A stretch of DNA of 64,000 bases from assembly GCF_042649685.1 (NCBI RefSeq), contig NZ_JBHRZT010000073.1, positions 1 to 64,000 of the forward strand, in the 5' to 3' direction. Positions 53,307 to 60,780 of the stretch are shown one piece after another (position 1 is the stretch's first letter; every line of letters starts with the position of its first letter). The DNA comes from Bacillus_BA songklensis. GTDB lineage: Bacteria; Bacillota; Bacilli; Bacillales; Bacillaceae_H. The notes beneath the pieces are model-generated. The model had not been told where the DNA came from and made no database searches. It saw nothing but the letters and a program-made list of their open reading frames with translations. The position numbers and the translations under genes were made by a program.

Positions 53307-54821
53307 GTGAATAAAAATACAAAATATCCAGCTGACCATTCATCAGCCTCACAGGATAATGTGATTTTAGAGCATTATGGATTGAATGAATTGAACTTTG
53401 AGTCCATTAAAAATTACCGCCAGCGATTTTTATCCGTTAAGCCTGATCACCCCTGGAATGGACTGGAGACGAAAGACTTTTTGTACAAAATTGGTGCCTG
53501 GGGAAAACTGCGAAATACGAGCATGGAGGGGCTCACCCTTGCTGGATTATTAATGTTTAGCGAAGAAAGAATTATCACAGAAGTTTTACCTCAATATTTT
53601 CTGGAATACAGAGAAAATTTGACTAGTATAATAAATGGGAATTGGTCAAAGCGTTTTACTTCCCAGGATGGAACATGGTCAGGCAATGTTTACGACTTCT
53701 ACTTTAAGGTCATTGAACAGTTGACTTCTGACTTTCATGAGGATATGAATCCTGACCATGTTCACCATCGCGAGGAGACGCTCATTCGTTCCTCTTTACA
53801 TGAGGCTTTGATCAATACATTGGTCCATGCTGATTACTATGGTGAAGGCGGTATCATTATTGAAAGAGAAAAGAACTTTTTTCAATTTTCTAATCCCGGA
53901 ACATTCCTAATTTCTGTAGAGCAGGCCATGCAAGGTGGAACGAGTCATCTTCTCAATCCTACCTTGTTTAAAATGTTCATTTTGATCGGACTTTGCAAAC
54001 GGGCAGGATCAGGATTGAAAAGCATTGATTTAACATGGAGGACTTTAGGGGGAGACCCACCGGAGTTGATACAAAATACCCAATCGGAAAGAATCATCTT
54101 AACACTGAGCGCGATGCCTCGATTGGCGGAGAAAAAAGAAAGGATAAAGGTCCAAAAAGAAGATGAAAAGCAAGCATCAATTCCGGGAAATAATTTATTA
54201 TTGACGAAAAATGCGGAAAATGAGAACTCCGTAAATAAAGAAACAGACTCCATAAATAAAGATGAGAACTCCTTAAATAAGAGTTTAAACTCCTGTAATA
54301 GTGATGAAAACTCCATAAATAAAGATATTTACTCCGTTAATAAGAGTTTAAACTCCGTAAATAACGATGATTACTCCTGTAATAACGGTGCGAACTCCTA
54401 TAATAACGAAGGTAACTCCTACAATAACGAGTGGGGCTCTTTAGATGATGTAGACCAGTGGAGTAGAGAAGAAGAAGACATCTTAAAGGAAAATGATGTA
54501 GAAGCAGAAATGATTGAATTAATGGATAATGAAAGCGAAAGTACAGAGGTTGAGAGCCAATTATGGGAAATCTCAGAGATTGCTAGACGGAAAAAGCGAC
54601 TTAGTCCTCATAGGATGGAAGAAATCATTGTAAAGCTTGTCGAAAAAAAGCCGCTAATGCTAAAAGAACTGGCTTCCTTATTAGAAAGGACGCCTGATGG
54701 ACTGCGAAACAATTATTTAACTAAATTATCAAGTCAAGGAAAGATCAGATTAAAATATCCTGACCAGCCTAACCATCCTAGGCAGGCTTATATGATTGCA
54801 AAAAAGGGCAGGGAGAGATAA
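53307..54821 (+). CDS. AlbA/Schlafen-type ATP-binding protein with heptad Asn repeat
   Basis: 504 residues. The first 270 match the C-terminal part of AlbA_2/RecG-like proteins: KPDHPWNGLETKDFLYKIGA, LTLAGLLMF, then a GHKL-type ATP site SSLHEALINTLVHADYYGEGG and FSNPGTF, LCKRAGSGLK. The usual N-terminal AlbA DNA-binding domain is absent. Residues about 307-376 are ten heptads of the type NSVNKET/NSYNNEG encoded by an exact 21-bp repeat. The C-terminal 80 residues look like a winged helix (LMLKELASLLERTPDGLRNNYLTKL). A nucleic-acid or regulatory role is likely; no partner is evident. Start reads ATG-type with GAGGGAG upstream. Confidence 0.75.
   Translation: MNKNTKYPADHSSASQDNVILEHYGLNELNFESIKNYRQRFLSVKPDHPWNGLETKDFLYKIGAWGKLRNTSMEGLTLAGLLMFSEERIITEVLPQYFLEYRENLTSIINGNWSKRFTSQDGTWSGNVYDFYFKVIEQLTSDFHEDMNPDHVHHREETLIRSSLHEALINTLVHADYYGEGGIIIEREKNFFQFSNPGTFLISVEQAMQGGTSHLLNPTLFKMFILIGLCKRAGSGLKSIDLTWRTLGGDPPELIQNTQSERIILTLSAMPRLAEKKERIKVQKEDEKQASIPGNNLLLTKNAENENSVNKETDSINKDENSLNKSLNSCNSDENSINKDIYSVNKSLNSVNNDDYSCNNGANSYNNEGNSYNNEWGSLDDVDQWSREEEDILKENDVEAEMIELMDNESESTEVESQLWEISEIARRKKRLSPHRMEEIIVKLVEKKPLMLKELASLLERTPDGLRNNYLTKLSSQGKIRLKYPDQPNHPRQAYMIAKKGRER
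54226..54435 (+). repeat. 21-bp tandem repeat (10 copies) in the AlbA-type gene
   Basis: ACTCC recurs at 54226, 54247, 54268, 54289, 54310, 54331, 54352, 54373, 54394 and 54415, exactly 21 bp apart, each followed by [G/A/T]TAAATAA or TGTAATA-type sequence. The palindrome GAGTTTAAACTC occurs twice (54281 and 54344). The repeat keeps frame and encodes [N/D/Y]-S-x-N-[K/N/S]-x-x. Confidence 0.95.
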
Positions 54822-54891
54822 GTATTACGGTGCAGACGTAGAAATTTTCATGATCAAGGAAGAAATAACGGGAATTTTTTTAACGTGATTT

Positions 54892-54935
54892 AAAAAACTC
54901 TCATCGCTTCATAAAAAACAAGGTGAGAGTTTTTC
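54892..54935 (+). terminator. terminator of the AlbA-type gene
   Basis: AAAAACTCTCAT - AT-rich loop - GTGAGAGTTTTTC with one G-T pair. Confidence 0.8.
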
Positions 54936-55062
54936 GTTTAATCACTATTTATAGTAAAAAAGATAGATATCGATTTTGGGGTTTTGTGCACGTGGTGCGG
55001 ACAGTTTTTCTTCATAAGAAGTGCTCCTTTCTGGAAATAGTACTTGGACGCCGGAAATATAC

Positions 55063-55096
55063 GTTCTTTTAAAAGAACAATTAAAAATTGTTCTTT
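55063..55096. repeat. overlapping inverted repeats sharing GAAC/GTTC arms
   Basis: GTTCTTTTAAAAGAAC (55063-55078) is a perfect 16-bp palindrome. Its right arm also pairs in AAAGAACAATT-AAA-AATTGTTCTTT (55072-55096). The two hairpins exclude each other in RNA, or they form operator-like sites in DNA. Confidence 0.7.
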
Positions 55097-55236
55097 ATTA
55101 AGAAAGAATCATGATGGCCCTTATATCGTGCTTTGAGAGAAAAGAAGAGATAGAATAGGGGGAAGGAAGTTCCTGATTGAAGGAGTTAGCTTTTATTTTT
55201 AGGTGGAATCAGTATATATATAAAGAGGTAAATGAT

Positions 55237-55713
55237 ATGGCACAAACGAAAACGAACGCAATGCGTCTTCTAGACGGGAAAAAGATTCAATATAATGTAA
55301 TAACATATGATAATAAAGATGGTAAAATTGATGGTATTTCGGTAGCGTCTAAAATTGGAAAAGATGTATCGCTTGTCTATAAAACATTGGTAACGCAAGG
55401 CAGTAGTCGAAATCTATATGTGTTTGTCATTCCAGTTGAAGCTGAGTTGGACTTGAAGAAGGCAGCAAAAGCAGCAGGGGAAAAGAAAATTGAAATGATC
55501 CCGGTAAAAGACATTCAAAAATGGACGGGATATATCCGAGGTGGATGCTCTCCAATCGGAATGAAAAAAGCTTATCCGACTTTTATCGACAAAACCGCTT
55601 CTGAACTAGAAACCATTGTAGTGAGCGGAGGAAAAATCGGCATTCAAATTGAATTGCCGGTCGAAGAACTTCAAAAAGTGACAGAAGCTGAGCTGCAAGA
55701 TGTTATTAAATGA
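55237..55713 (+). CDS. ybaK: aminoacyl-tRNA deacylase, YbaK/EbsC family
   Basis: Trans-editing enzyme that hydrolyses mischarged Cys-tRNA(Pro). 158 residues: TNAMRLLDGKKIQYNVITYD, the conserved lysine in SLVYKTLVTQG, the ligand loop GYIRGGCSPIGMKK and GGKIGIQIEL near the end fit YbaK. ATG 55237 behind AAAGAGGTAAA; upstream in-frame codons lack an SD. Stand-alone gene. Confidence 0.93.
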   Translation: MAQTKTNAMRLLDGKKIQYNVITYDNKDGKIDGISVASKIGKDVSLVYKTLVTQGSSRNLYVFVIPVEAELDLKKAAKAAGEKKIEMIPVKDIQKWTGYIRGGCSPIGMKKAYPTFIDKTASELETIVVSGGKIGIQIELPVEELQKVTEAELQDVIK

Positions 55714-55734
55714 AACATCACCCGATGGAGGGAG

Positions 55735-55760
55735 TTACTGCCTGTTGGAGCAGGATAAAA
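55735..55760 (+). repeat. dispersed intergenic repeat, copy 2
   Basis: TTACTGCCTGTTGGAGCAGG then ATAAAA, preceded by GGAGGGAG. Same family as 23314-23340 and 63501-63527. It lies between ybaK and topB. Confidence 0.65.
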
Positions 55761-55845
55761 TAAAGATGACATGTTATACAATACAAGGAGCATGTAAGCA
55801 TACTGACTTTTCACATCAGTTTAGCAGCATGGAAAGGATGTTTTG

Positions 55846-58032
55846 ATGAGTAAAATATTAGTATTAGCTGAAAAGCCTTCTGTAGGCCGAGATTTAGCAA
55901 GGGTGTTGAATTGCCCTAAAAAAGGAAACGGTTATTTAGAAGGAAATCAATATATCGTGACGTGGGCTTTAGGACATTTAGTGACATTGGCAGATCCGGA
56001 AGCTTATGATGATAAATATAAATCATGGAATCTAGAAGATTTGCCGATGCTTCCTTCACATTTAAAACTTGTGGTCATTAAAAAAACAGGCAAGCAATTT
56101 CAAACTGTAAAAGCCCAAATGAACCGAAAAGACGTCAAAGAGATTGTCATTGCTACAGATGCAGGACGCGAAGGGGAACTTGTGGCAAGATGGATTATCG
56201 AAAAAGTCCATATCCAAAAACCGATTAAGAGGCTATGGATTTCATCTGTCACGGATAAAGCTATCAAAGAAGGGTTTCGCCGTTTAAAAGATGGCAAAGA
56301 ATATGAAAACTTATACGCTTCAGCTGTTGCACGTGCAGAAGCGGACTGGGTTGTAGGAATTAATGCGACCCGTGCTTTAACGGCCAAGTATAATGCCCAG
56401 CTTTCTTGCGGGCGGGTACAAACACCAACGCTTGCCATGATTGCAAAAAGAGAGGAAGAAATTAAGGAATTTAAACCGAAAACGTTTTATGGAATCACAG
56501 CGGTGACAAATCAGTTAAAGCTGACATGGCAAGATTCCAAAACAAAGGATATAAAAACTTTTTCTAAGGAAAAATGTGATCAAATCCTTTCTTCTCTTCG
56601 AAACCAAAAAGCAGAAATTGTCGAAGTAGAAAAGGCGTATAAGAAAAGTTATTCTCCGCAGCTTTATGATTTAACGGAACTTCAGCGTGACGCCCATAAA
56701 AAATTTAATTATTCTGCTAAAGAAACACTTTCTATTCTACAAAAACTTTATGAACATCATAAGGTGGTCACTTACCCGCGGACCGATTCTAGATACTTAT
56801 CTACGGATATGGTCGAAACGTTAAAAGAAAGAATAGAAGCCTGCAGCATGAAACCTTACAACCAGCTTACTGCCAAGCTGTTAAGACTGCCTATTAAGGC
56901 CAAGAAATCATTCGTAGATGACAGCAAAGTGTCAGATCACCATGCAATCATTCCAACAGAGCAATCTGTTTTACTCAGCTCGTTAAGCGATAAAGAACGA
57001 AAAATTTATGATTTGATCGTGAAACGCTTTTTGGCGGTCTTGTATCCGCCATTTGAATACGAACAAACCACAGTTAAAGCAAAAATAGGCAATGAATTGT
57101 TTACGGCAAACGGAAAAATCGTACAAGCTCAAGGGTGGAAAGAAGTATACGAAAACAAGTATGAAGATGAACAAGGAAAAGATGAAGTAGCGGACCAAAC
57201 CTTGCCGGCTATTCAAAAAGGCGACATCTTGCCAGTAACCTCTTTCATTCAAACAAAAGGGGAAACAAAACCGCCTGAGCGTTTTAACGAAGGAACTTTA
57301 CTGTCAGCCATGGAAAATCCGGTAAAATATATGGCTCATGAAAACAAAGATTTAATCAAAACGATTGGGGAAACAGGCGGATTAGGTACGGTTGCTACAA
57401 GAGCCGATATCATCGAGAAGCTATTCAACAGTTTCTTAATCGAAAAGAAAGGAAAAGAGATTTTTATCACCTCTAAAGGAAAGCAACTACTGGACTTAGC
57501 ACCGGAAGAGCTCAAATCGCCGGCTCTTACAGCTCGGTGGGAGCAAAAGCTCGGAGCCATCGCAGCGGGCAAAATGAAAAAGCAGACATTCATTAAGGAA
57601 ATGAAAGACTATGCCAAAACGGCTGTTCACCAAATTAAAAACAGCGAAAAGAAATTTAAACATGATAACCTGACAGGAAGCAGATGTCCAGACTGCGGCA
57701 AGCTGATGTTAGAAGTGAACGGAAAAAAAGGGAAGATGCTTGTCTGTCAGGACCGTGAATGCGGACACCGCAAAAACATTGCGAAAATCACTAATAGTAG
57801 GTGTCCAAATTGCCATAAACGTCTAGAGCTTCGAGGTGAAGGAGAAGGACAAATTTTTGCCTGCAGCTGCGGTCATCGCGAAAAGCTGTCTACATTTAAC
57901 GAAAGAAAGAAAAAAGAGAAGAACAGCAAAGTTTCCAAAAAAGATATTAATAAATATCTTAAAAATCAAGACAACGGGGAGCCTTTGAATAATCCGTTTG
58001 CGGAAGCTCTTGCTAAATTTAAGCTTAAATAA
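55846..58032 (+). CDS. topB: DNA topoisomerase III
   Basis: Type IA topoisomerase of about 728 residues, decatenating single strands. TOPRIM domain at the N-terminus (KILVLAEKPSVGRDLARVL, ATDAGREGELVAR). Active-site tyrosine in VTYPRTDSRYL (about 310). RVQTPTLAMI and EGTLLSAMENP are typical. The C-terminus carries zinc-ribbon-like pairs (CPDCGK, CGHRK, CPNCHK, CSCGH) and a lysine-rich tail. ATG 55846 after AAAGGA. Strong terminator behind it. The bacillar chromosomal copy normally lies elsewhere, so its origin-proximal place is species-specific. Confidence 0.95.
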   Translation: MSKILVLAEKPSVGRDLARVLNCPKKGNGYLEGNQYIVTWALGHLVTLADPEAYDDKYKSWNLEDLPMLPSHLKLVVIKKTGKQFQTVKAQMNRKDVKEIVIATDAGREGELVARWIIEKVHIQKPIKRLWISSVTDKAIKEGFRRLKDGKEYENLYASAVARAEADWVVGINATRALTAKYNAQLSCGRVQTPTLAMIAKREEEIKEFKPKTFYGITAVTNQLKLTWQDSKTKDIKTFSKEKCDQILSSLRNQKAEIVEVEKAYKKSYSPQLYDLTELQRDAHKKFNYSAKETLSILQKLYEHHKVVTYPRTDSRYLSTDMVETLKERIEACSMKPYNQLTAKLLRLPIKAKKSFVDDSKVSDHHAIIPTEQSVLLSSLSDKERKIYDLIVKRFLAVLYPPFEYEQTTVKAKIGNELFTANGKIVQAQGWKEVYENKYEDEQGKDEVADQTLPAIQKGDILPVTSFIQTKGETKPPERFNEGTLLSAMENPVKYMAHENKDLIKTIGETGGLGTVATRADIIEKLFNSFLIEKKGKEIFITSKGKQLLDLAPEELKSPALTARWEQKLGAIAAGKMKKQTFIKEMKDYAKTAVHQIKNSEKKFKHDNLTGSRCPDCGKLMLEVNGKKGKMLVCQDRECGHRKNIAKITNSRCPNCHKRLELRGEGEGQIFACSCGHREKLSTFNERKKKEKNSKVSKKDINKYLKNQDNGEPLNNPFAEALAKFKLK

Positions 58033-58037
58033 GATTC

Positions 58038-58076
58038 AAAAAGAGAAGTGCCATTTGTTCAGCACTTCTCTTTTTA
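58038..58076 (+). terminator. topB terminator
   Basis: AAAAGAGAAGTGC - 10-nt loop - GCACTTCTCTTTTT, right after topB. Confidence 0.92.
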
Positions 58077-58192
58077 TTTTTATAGCCTTGAGAAGGCGAG
58101 CGCGTTCTAGGCATTCACCTATTCGTTCTTTCTGGCATATGTTAGTCTATATGACCATGTATTTTTATCTCGATGAAAAAGGGGAGTTTGCG

Positions 58193-59287
58193 ATGACTGG
58201 AAGAGTAATTAATTATTATGCAGGCGGCAATACAGCACGCGGATTTTACAGCTTGTATGAATCCAATCTTAAAGGTATGGATCGTCTGTTCATTTTAAAA
58301 GGGGGGCCGGGGACAGGGAAGTCTTCCTTGATGAAACAAATCGGGGCAGACTGGAACAGCAAAGGATATAATGTTCAATATTTACATTGTTCCTCCGATA
58401 ATGATTCGATTGATGGGGTTATCATTGAGCAGCTAAAAGTTGCTATTGTAGACGGTACAGCACCTCACGTCATTGAACCAAAAGCTCCCGGTGCGGTGGA
58501 GGAGTATGTGAACTTGGGAACAGCATGGGATTCTGGTAAGCTATGCGGCCACAGGGAAAACATTGTTCAATATAATCAAAACATTAGCGATGCTTTCCAA
58601 TCGGCTTATTCTTGTTTTTCCCAGGCATTAAAAATTCATGATAATTGGGAAAAAATTTATATAGCCAACATGGATTTTTCAAAAGCCAATGCTTTAACTG
58701 AACAATTAATGAAACAACTTTTCCAGCATCAAACATTAAACAAAAAAGCTGATGTTCGCCATCGTTTTCTTGGAGCTGCCACTCCAAAAGGAGCTGTCGA
58801 CTTTGTTCCTAACTTGACGGAGGATGTATCAAACCGCTATTTTATCAAAGGAAGACCGGGATCTGGAAAATCGACGATGTTGAAAAAAATTGCGGCAAAT
58901 GCAGAAGAACGAGGTTTCGATGTGGAAGTGTATCACTGCGGCTTTGACCCAAAGAGCCTCGATATGGTCATTGTGAGGGAGTTGGGATTTGCCATTTTTG
59001 ACAGTACAGCACCTCATGAATATTTCCCGGAAAAAAGTTCAGATGAAATTATTGATATGTACGGAACACTCATTAATGCAGGAACAGATGAAAGATATGC
59101 AGAGCAGCTTTTAGATGTTTCCGGACGGTACTCTGCCAAAATGAAGGAAGCAATCTCTTATTTAGCTCAAGCAAAATCACTGCATGATGAGCTGGAAGCC
59201 ATTTATATTGAAGCGATGGATTTCGGAAAAGTAGAAGAAATCAAAGAGGAAATCCAAACGGAAATTGAGCAGCTTTCACAGAAATAG
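58193..59287 (+). CDS. PRK06851-type ATPase with two P-loop domains
   Basis: A 364-residue protein built from two similar halves. Half one: NYYAGGNTARGFYSLYESNL, P-loop GGPGTGKSS (37-45), YLHCSSDNDSIDGVII, IVDGTAPHVIEPKAPG. Half two repeats it: NRYFIKGRPGSGKST (P-loop about 220-228), VYHCGFDPKSLDMVIV, IFDSTAPHEYFPEK. Each half ends in a helical region (MKQLFQHQ..., EEIQTEIEQLSQK). The family is conserved in spore formers but has no established function that I know of. ATG 58193 behind AAAGGGGAG; the open frame extends upstream into the topB terminator and is not used. Confidence 0.82.
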   Translation: MTGRVINYYAGGNTARGFYSLYESNLKGMDRLFILKGGPGTGKSSLMKQIGADWNSKGYNVQYLHCSSDNDSIDGVIIEQLKVAIVDGTAPHVIEPKAPGAVEEYVNLGTAWDSGKLCGHRENIVQYNQNISDAFQSAYSCFSQALKIHDNWEKIYIANMDFSKANALTEQLMKQLFQHQTLNKKADVRHRFLGAATPKGAVDFVPNLTEDVSNRYFIKGRPGSGKSTMLKKIAANAEERGFDVEVYHCGFDPKSLDMVIVRELGFAIFDSTAPHEYFPEKSSDEIIDMYGTLINAGTDERYAEQLLDVSGRYSAKMKEAISYLAQAKSLHDELEAIYIEAMDFGKVEEIKEEIQTEIEQLSQK

Positions 59288-59308
59288 GAGAAAGTTTACC
59301 GTTATAAG

Positions 59309-59344
59309 GAAACAGCGGATATCTACTAGGATATCCGCTGTTTC
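59309..59344. terminator. convergent terminator
   Basis: GAAACAGCGGATATC - 6-nt loop - GATATCCGCTGTTTC, a perfect 15-bp stem between the ATPase gene and the converging endonuclease pseudogene. Confidence 0.88.
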
Positions 59345-59345
59345 T

Positions 59346-60129
59346 TTACTCTATATCAACTTCTACTCCATAATGATCGGAGATAATCGGCTTATTCGTT
59401 CCATTAAATATTGCATTGGATGATTTCACTTTTATGGGCTGGTTAACCAAAATGAGATCGATTCGAAGATCTTTCCTATTTTGATCCCAGCCGGCAATTT
59501 TCCCTTTAACCGTTACACCGCTGTCTTTTTTATGTGCGAGATGATACGTATCATATAAACCTTTCTTCATGATATAATCGTATCCTTCTCCACGGACAAG
59601 GGCATTGTTATTGAAATCACCCATCCAAAAAGTCAGGGATTCTTTCTTTGTCTGGTTCATAAGGGAATCCATTTGATATTGAAAAGGCTCTTCCTCATCT
59701 TGCCACCAGCCAAGATGGCAGGAGTAAAACGAAATTGGCAAGCTTTGATAGTTGATTTGAACACCGACGATTTTACGGGTTTTCCAATAGTTTGTATCGT
59801 CTTGCTTTGAGATGAAAAAGGAATCGTCTTTAACGATTGGGTGTTTTGTTAAGATGGCTACTCCTTCTTCGTACACTTCATACCCAATATGAGCAAAATC
59901 CCAAATCAGTTCATAATCCGTCACGCCAAGTTTTTGTAGCTCTTCCAGCAACACAACTGCAAAGTTATCCTCTTTTAAAAGTCCTGATATGGCAGGGGCA
60001 TTGATGGATTGACTGACTTCTTGTAAAGCAATGACATCATATGATTTTTCTTTAATTGTTTCTGCTAGACATTTGATTTTGTTCAGCTGATTCTTGCCAG
60101 GAATGGCAATTTAATGTTAAAAGCTTCAT
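59346..60129 (-). pseudogene. endonuclease/exonuclease/phosphatase family gene, frameshifted
   Basis: The downstream frame (59346 to about 60080) encodes ALQEVSQS, a central YEEGVAILTKHPIV, FYSCHLGWW, WMGDFNNNA and the C-terminal SDHYGVEVDIE: the catalytic Glu, Asp/Asn and His of an EEP-fold hydrolase. The proper N-terminus MKLLTLNCHSWQE (start at complement 60129) is in another frame and hits a stop shortly after. Joining them needs a shift near 60085-60095 (TGGCAAGAATCAG). So the full-length enzyme of about 260 residues cannot be made unless the base count is a sequencing error. A 202-residue product from an internal TTG would lack the first metal ligands. Confidence 0.82.
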
Positions 60130-60133
60130 GACA

Positions 60134-60447
60134 TTACGCTCCTAAACGGTCTTGAATGTCAGACTTCAATACGTCTGCTTTCGGACCGTAAATGGCTTGT
60201 ACTCCTTTATCTTTTACGATTAATCCTAATGCGCCGTTTTGTTTCCATTGCTGCTCTGAAGCTACCGCACCTATATCTTTTACTGTTACGCGTAGGCGTG
60301 TCATACAAGCATCTACGTCTTCAATGTTTTCCTGACCGCCTAATAAACTGATAACGGTTGTAGCAAGAGAACCATCGTTCGTATTTGTGCCTGTTCCGCC
60401 TTGTGCTGCTGAAATGTTTTCTTCTTCAATATATTGAAATTTTCCTC
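60134..60447 (-). pseudogene. truncated PTS EIIB domain (glucose/maltose-type EIICB stump)
   Basis: The minus strand encodes about 95 residues ending in LGGQENIEDVDACMTRLRVT (phosphorylatable Cys in DACMTRLR), VKDKGVQAIYGPKAD and a stop at 60134. This is the EIIB domain of a PTS sugar permease. The EIIC membrane part is missing; a GGAGG lies at 60443-60449, but no ATG, GTG or TTG follows in frame. Its stop is 5 bp from the endonuclease start, so both formed one unit. A lone EIIB could still trade phosphate if translated from ATT, which I consider unlikely. Confidence 0.82.
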
Positions 60448-60780
60448 CTTATGTATCCGTTTTCTTTATTCGAAAAATAAAAGGTGTAAAATTTTAAACA
60501 CTATGAATCTACTTGATTGCTTTCTGTGCATATTTAAGTGCAACCGCTTGTATATTTTTTCTAATCAAAGCTGTTTTATAATGCAATAAAAAAATGAAAA
60601 GAAAATCTACTTTTTGTATTTGTAAAAAAACTGAATGAATAAGTCTATAGAACTGATTTCTGGATTCTGTATAAGTCAATTGGATGTGTTTTTATAATTA
60701 TAATTATAATTGTAGGTTTTTAAAGGGATAGGGCCGAATGTTCCTTTCTAAATCTGGATTTTTAGAATAGGGGGATTTAT
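60448..60780. other. gene-free stretch upstream of the subtilase
   Basis: It contains a cre-like TGCAACCGCTTGTA (60539-60552, imperfect) that would have served the decayed PTS gene on the minus strand, and a triple TATAAT tract (60693-60710) toward the protease gene. Otherwise only AT-rich sequence. Confidence 0.45.
60693..60710 (+). promoter_or_regulatory. triple TATAAT tract (candidate subtilase promoter)
   Basis: Three contiguous TATAAT hexamers (60693-60698, 60699-60704, 60705-60710). The best upstream partner is TTGGAT (60680-60685), 19 bp from the third hexamer. Confidence 0.5.

Larger units (their letters stand above)
54822..55236. other. gene-free stretch with terminator and overlapping palindromes
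   Basis: It holds the terminator at 54892-54935 and the palindromes at 55063-55096. The 55177-55236 part is in frame with the deacylase but lacks a start and SD, so I treat it as leader. Nothing else seen. Confidence 0.5.

Noticed and set aside
54178..54192. Possible Noc-binding site (ATTCCGGGAAAT)
   Set aside because: Only one half fits ATTTCCCGGGAAAT; the other arm has several mismatches.
49186..54435. CRISPR-like arrays (20-bp and 21-bp repeats)
   Set aside because: One is a contiguous iteron array beside parM, the other lies in frame within a gene; no unique spacers and no cas genes.
57998..58192. Extended N-terminus of the double P-loop ATPase
   Set aside because: It would read through the topB stop and terminator; a proper SD and ATG lie at 58193.
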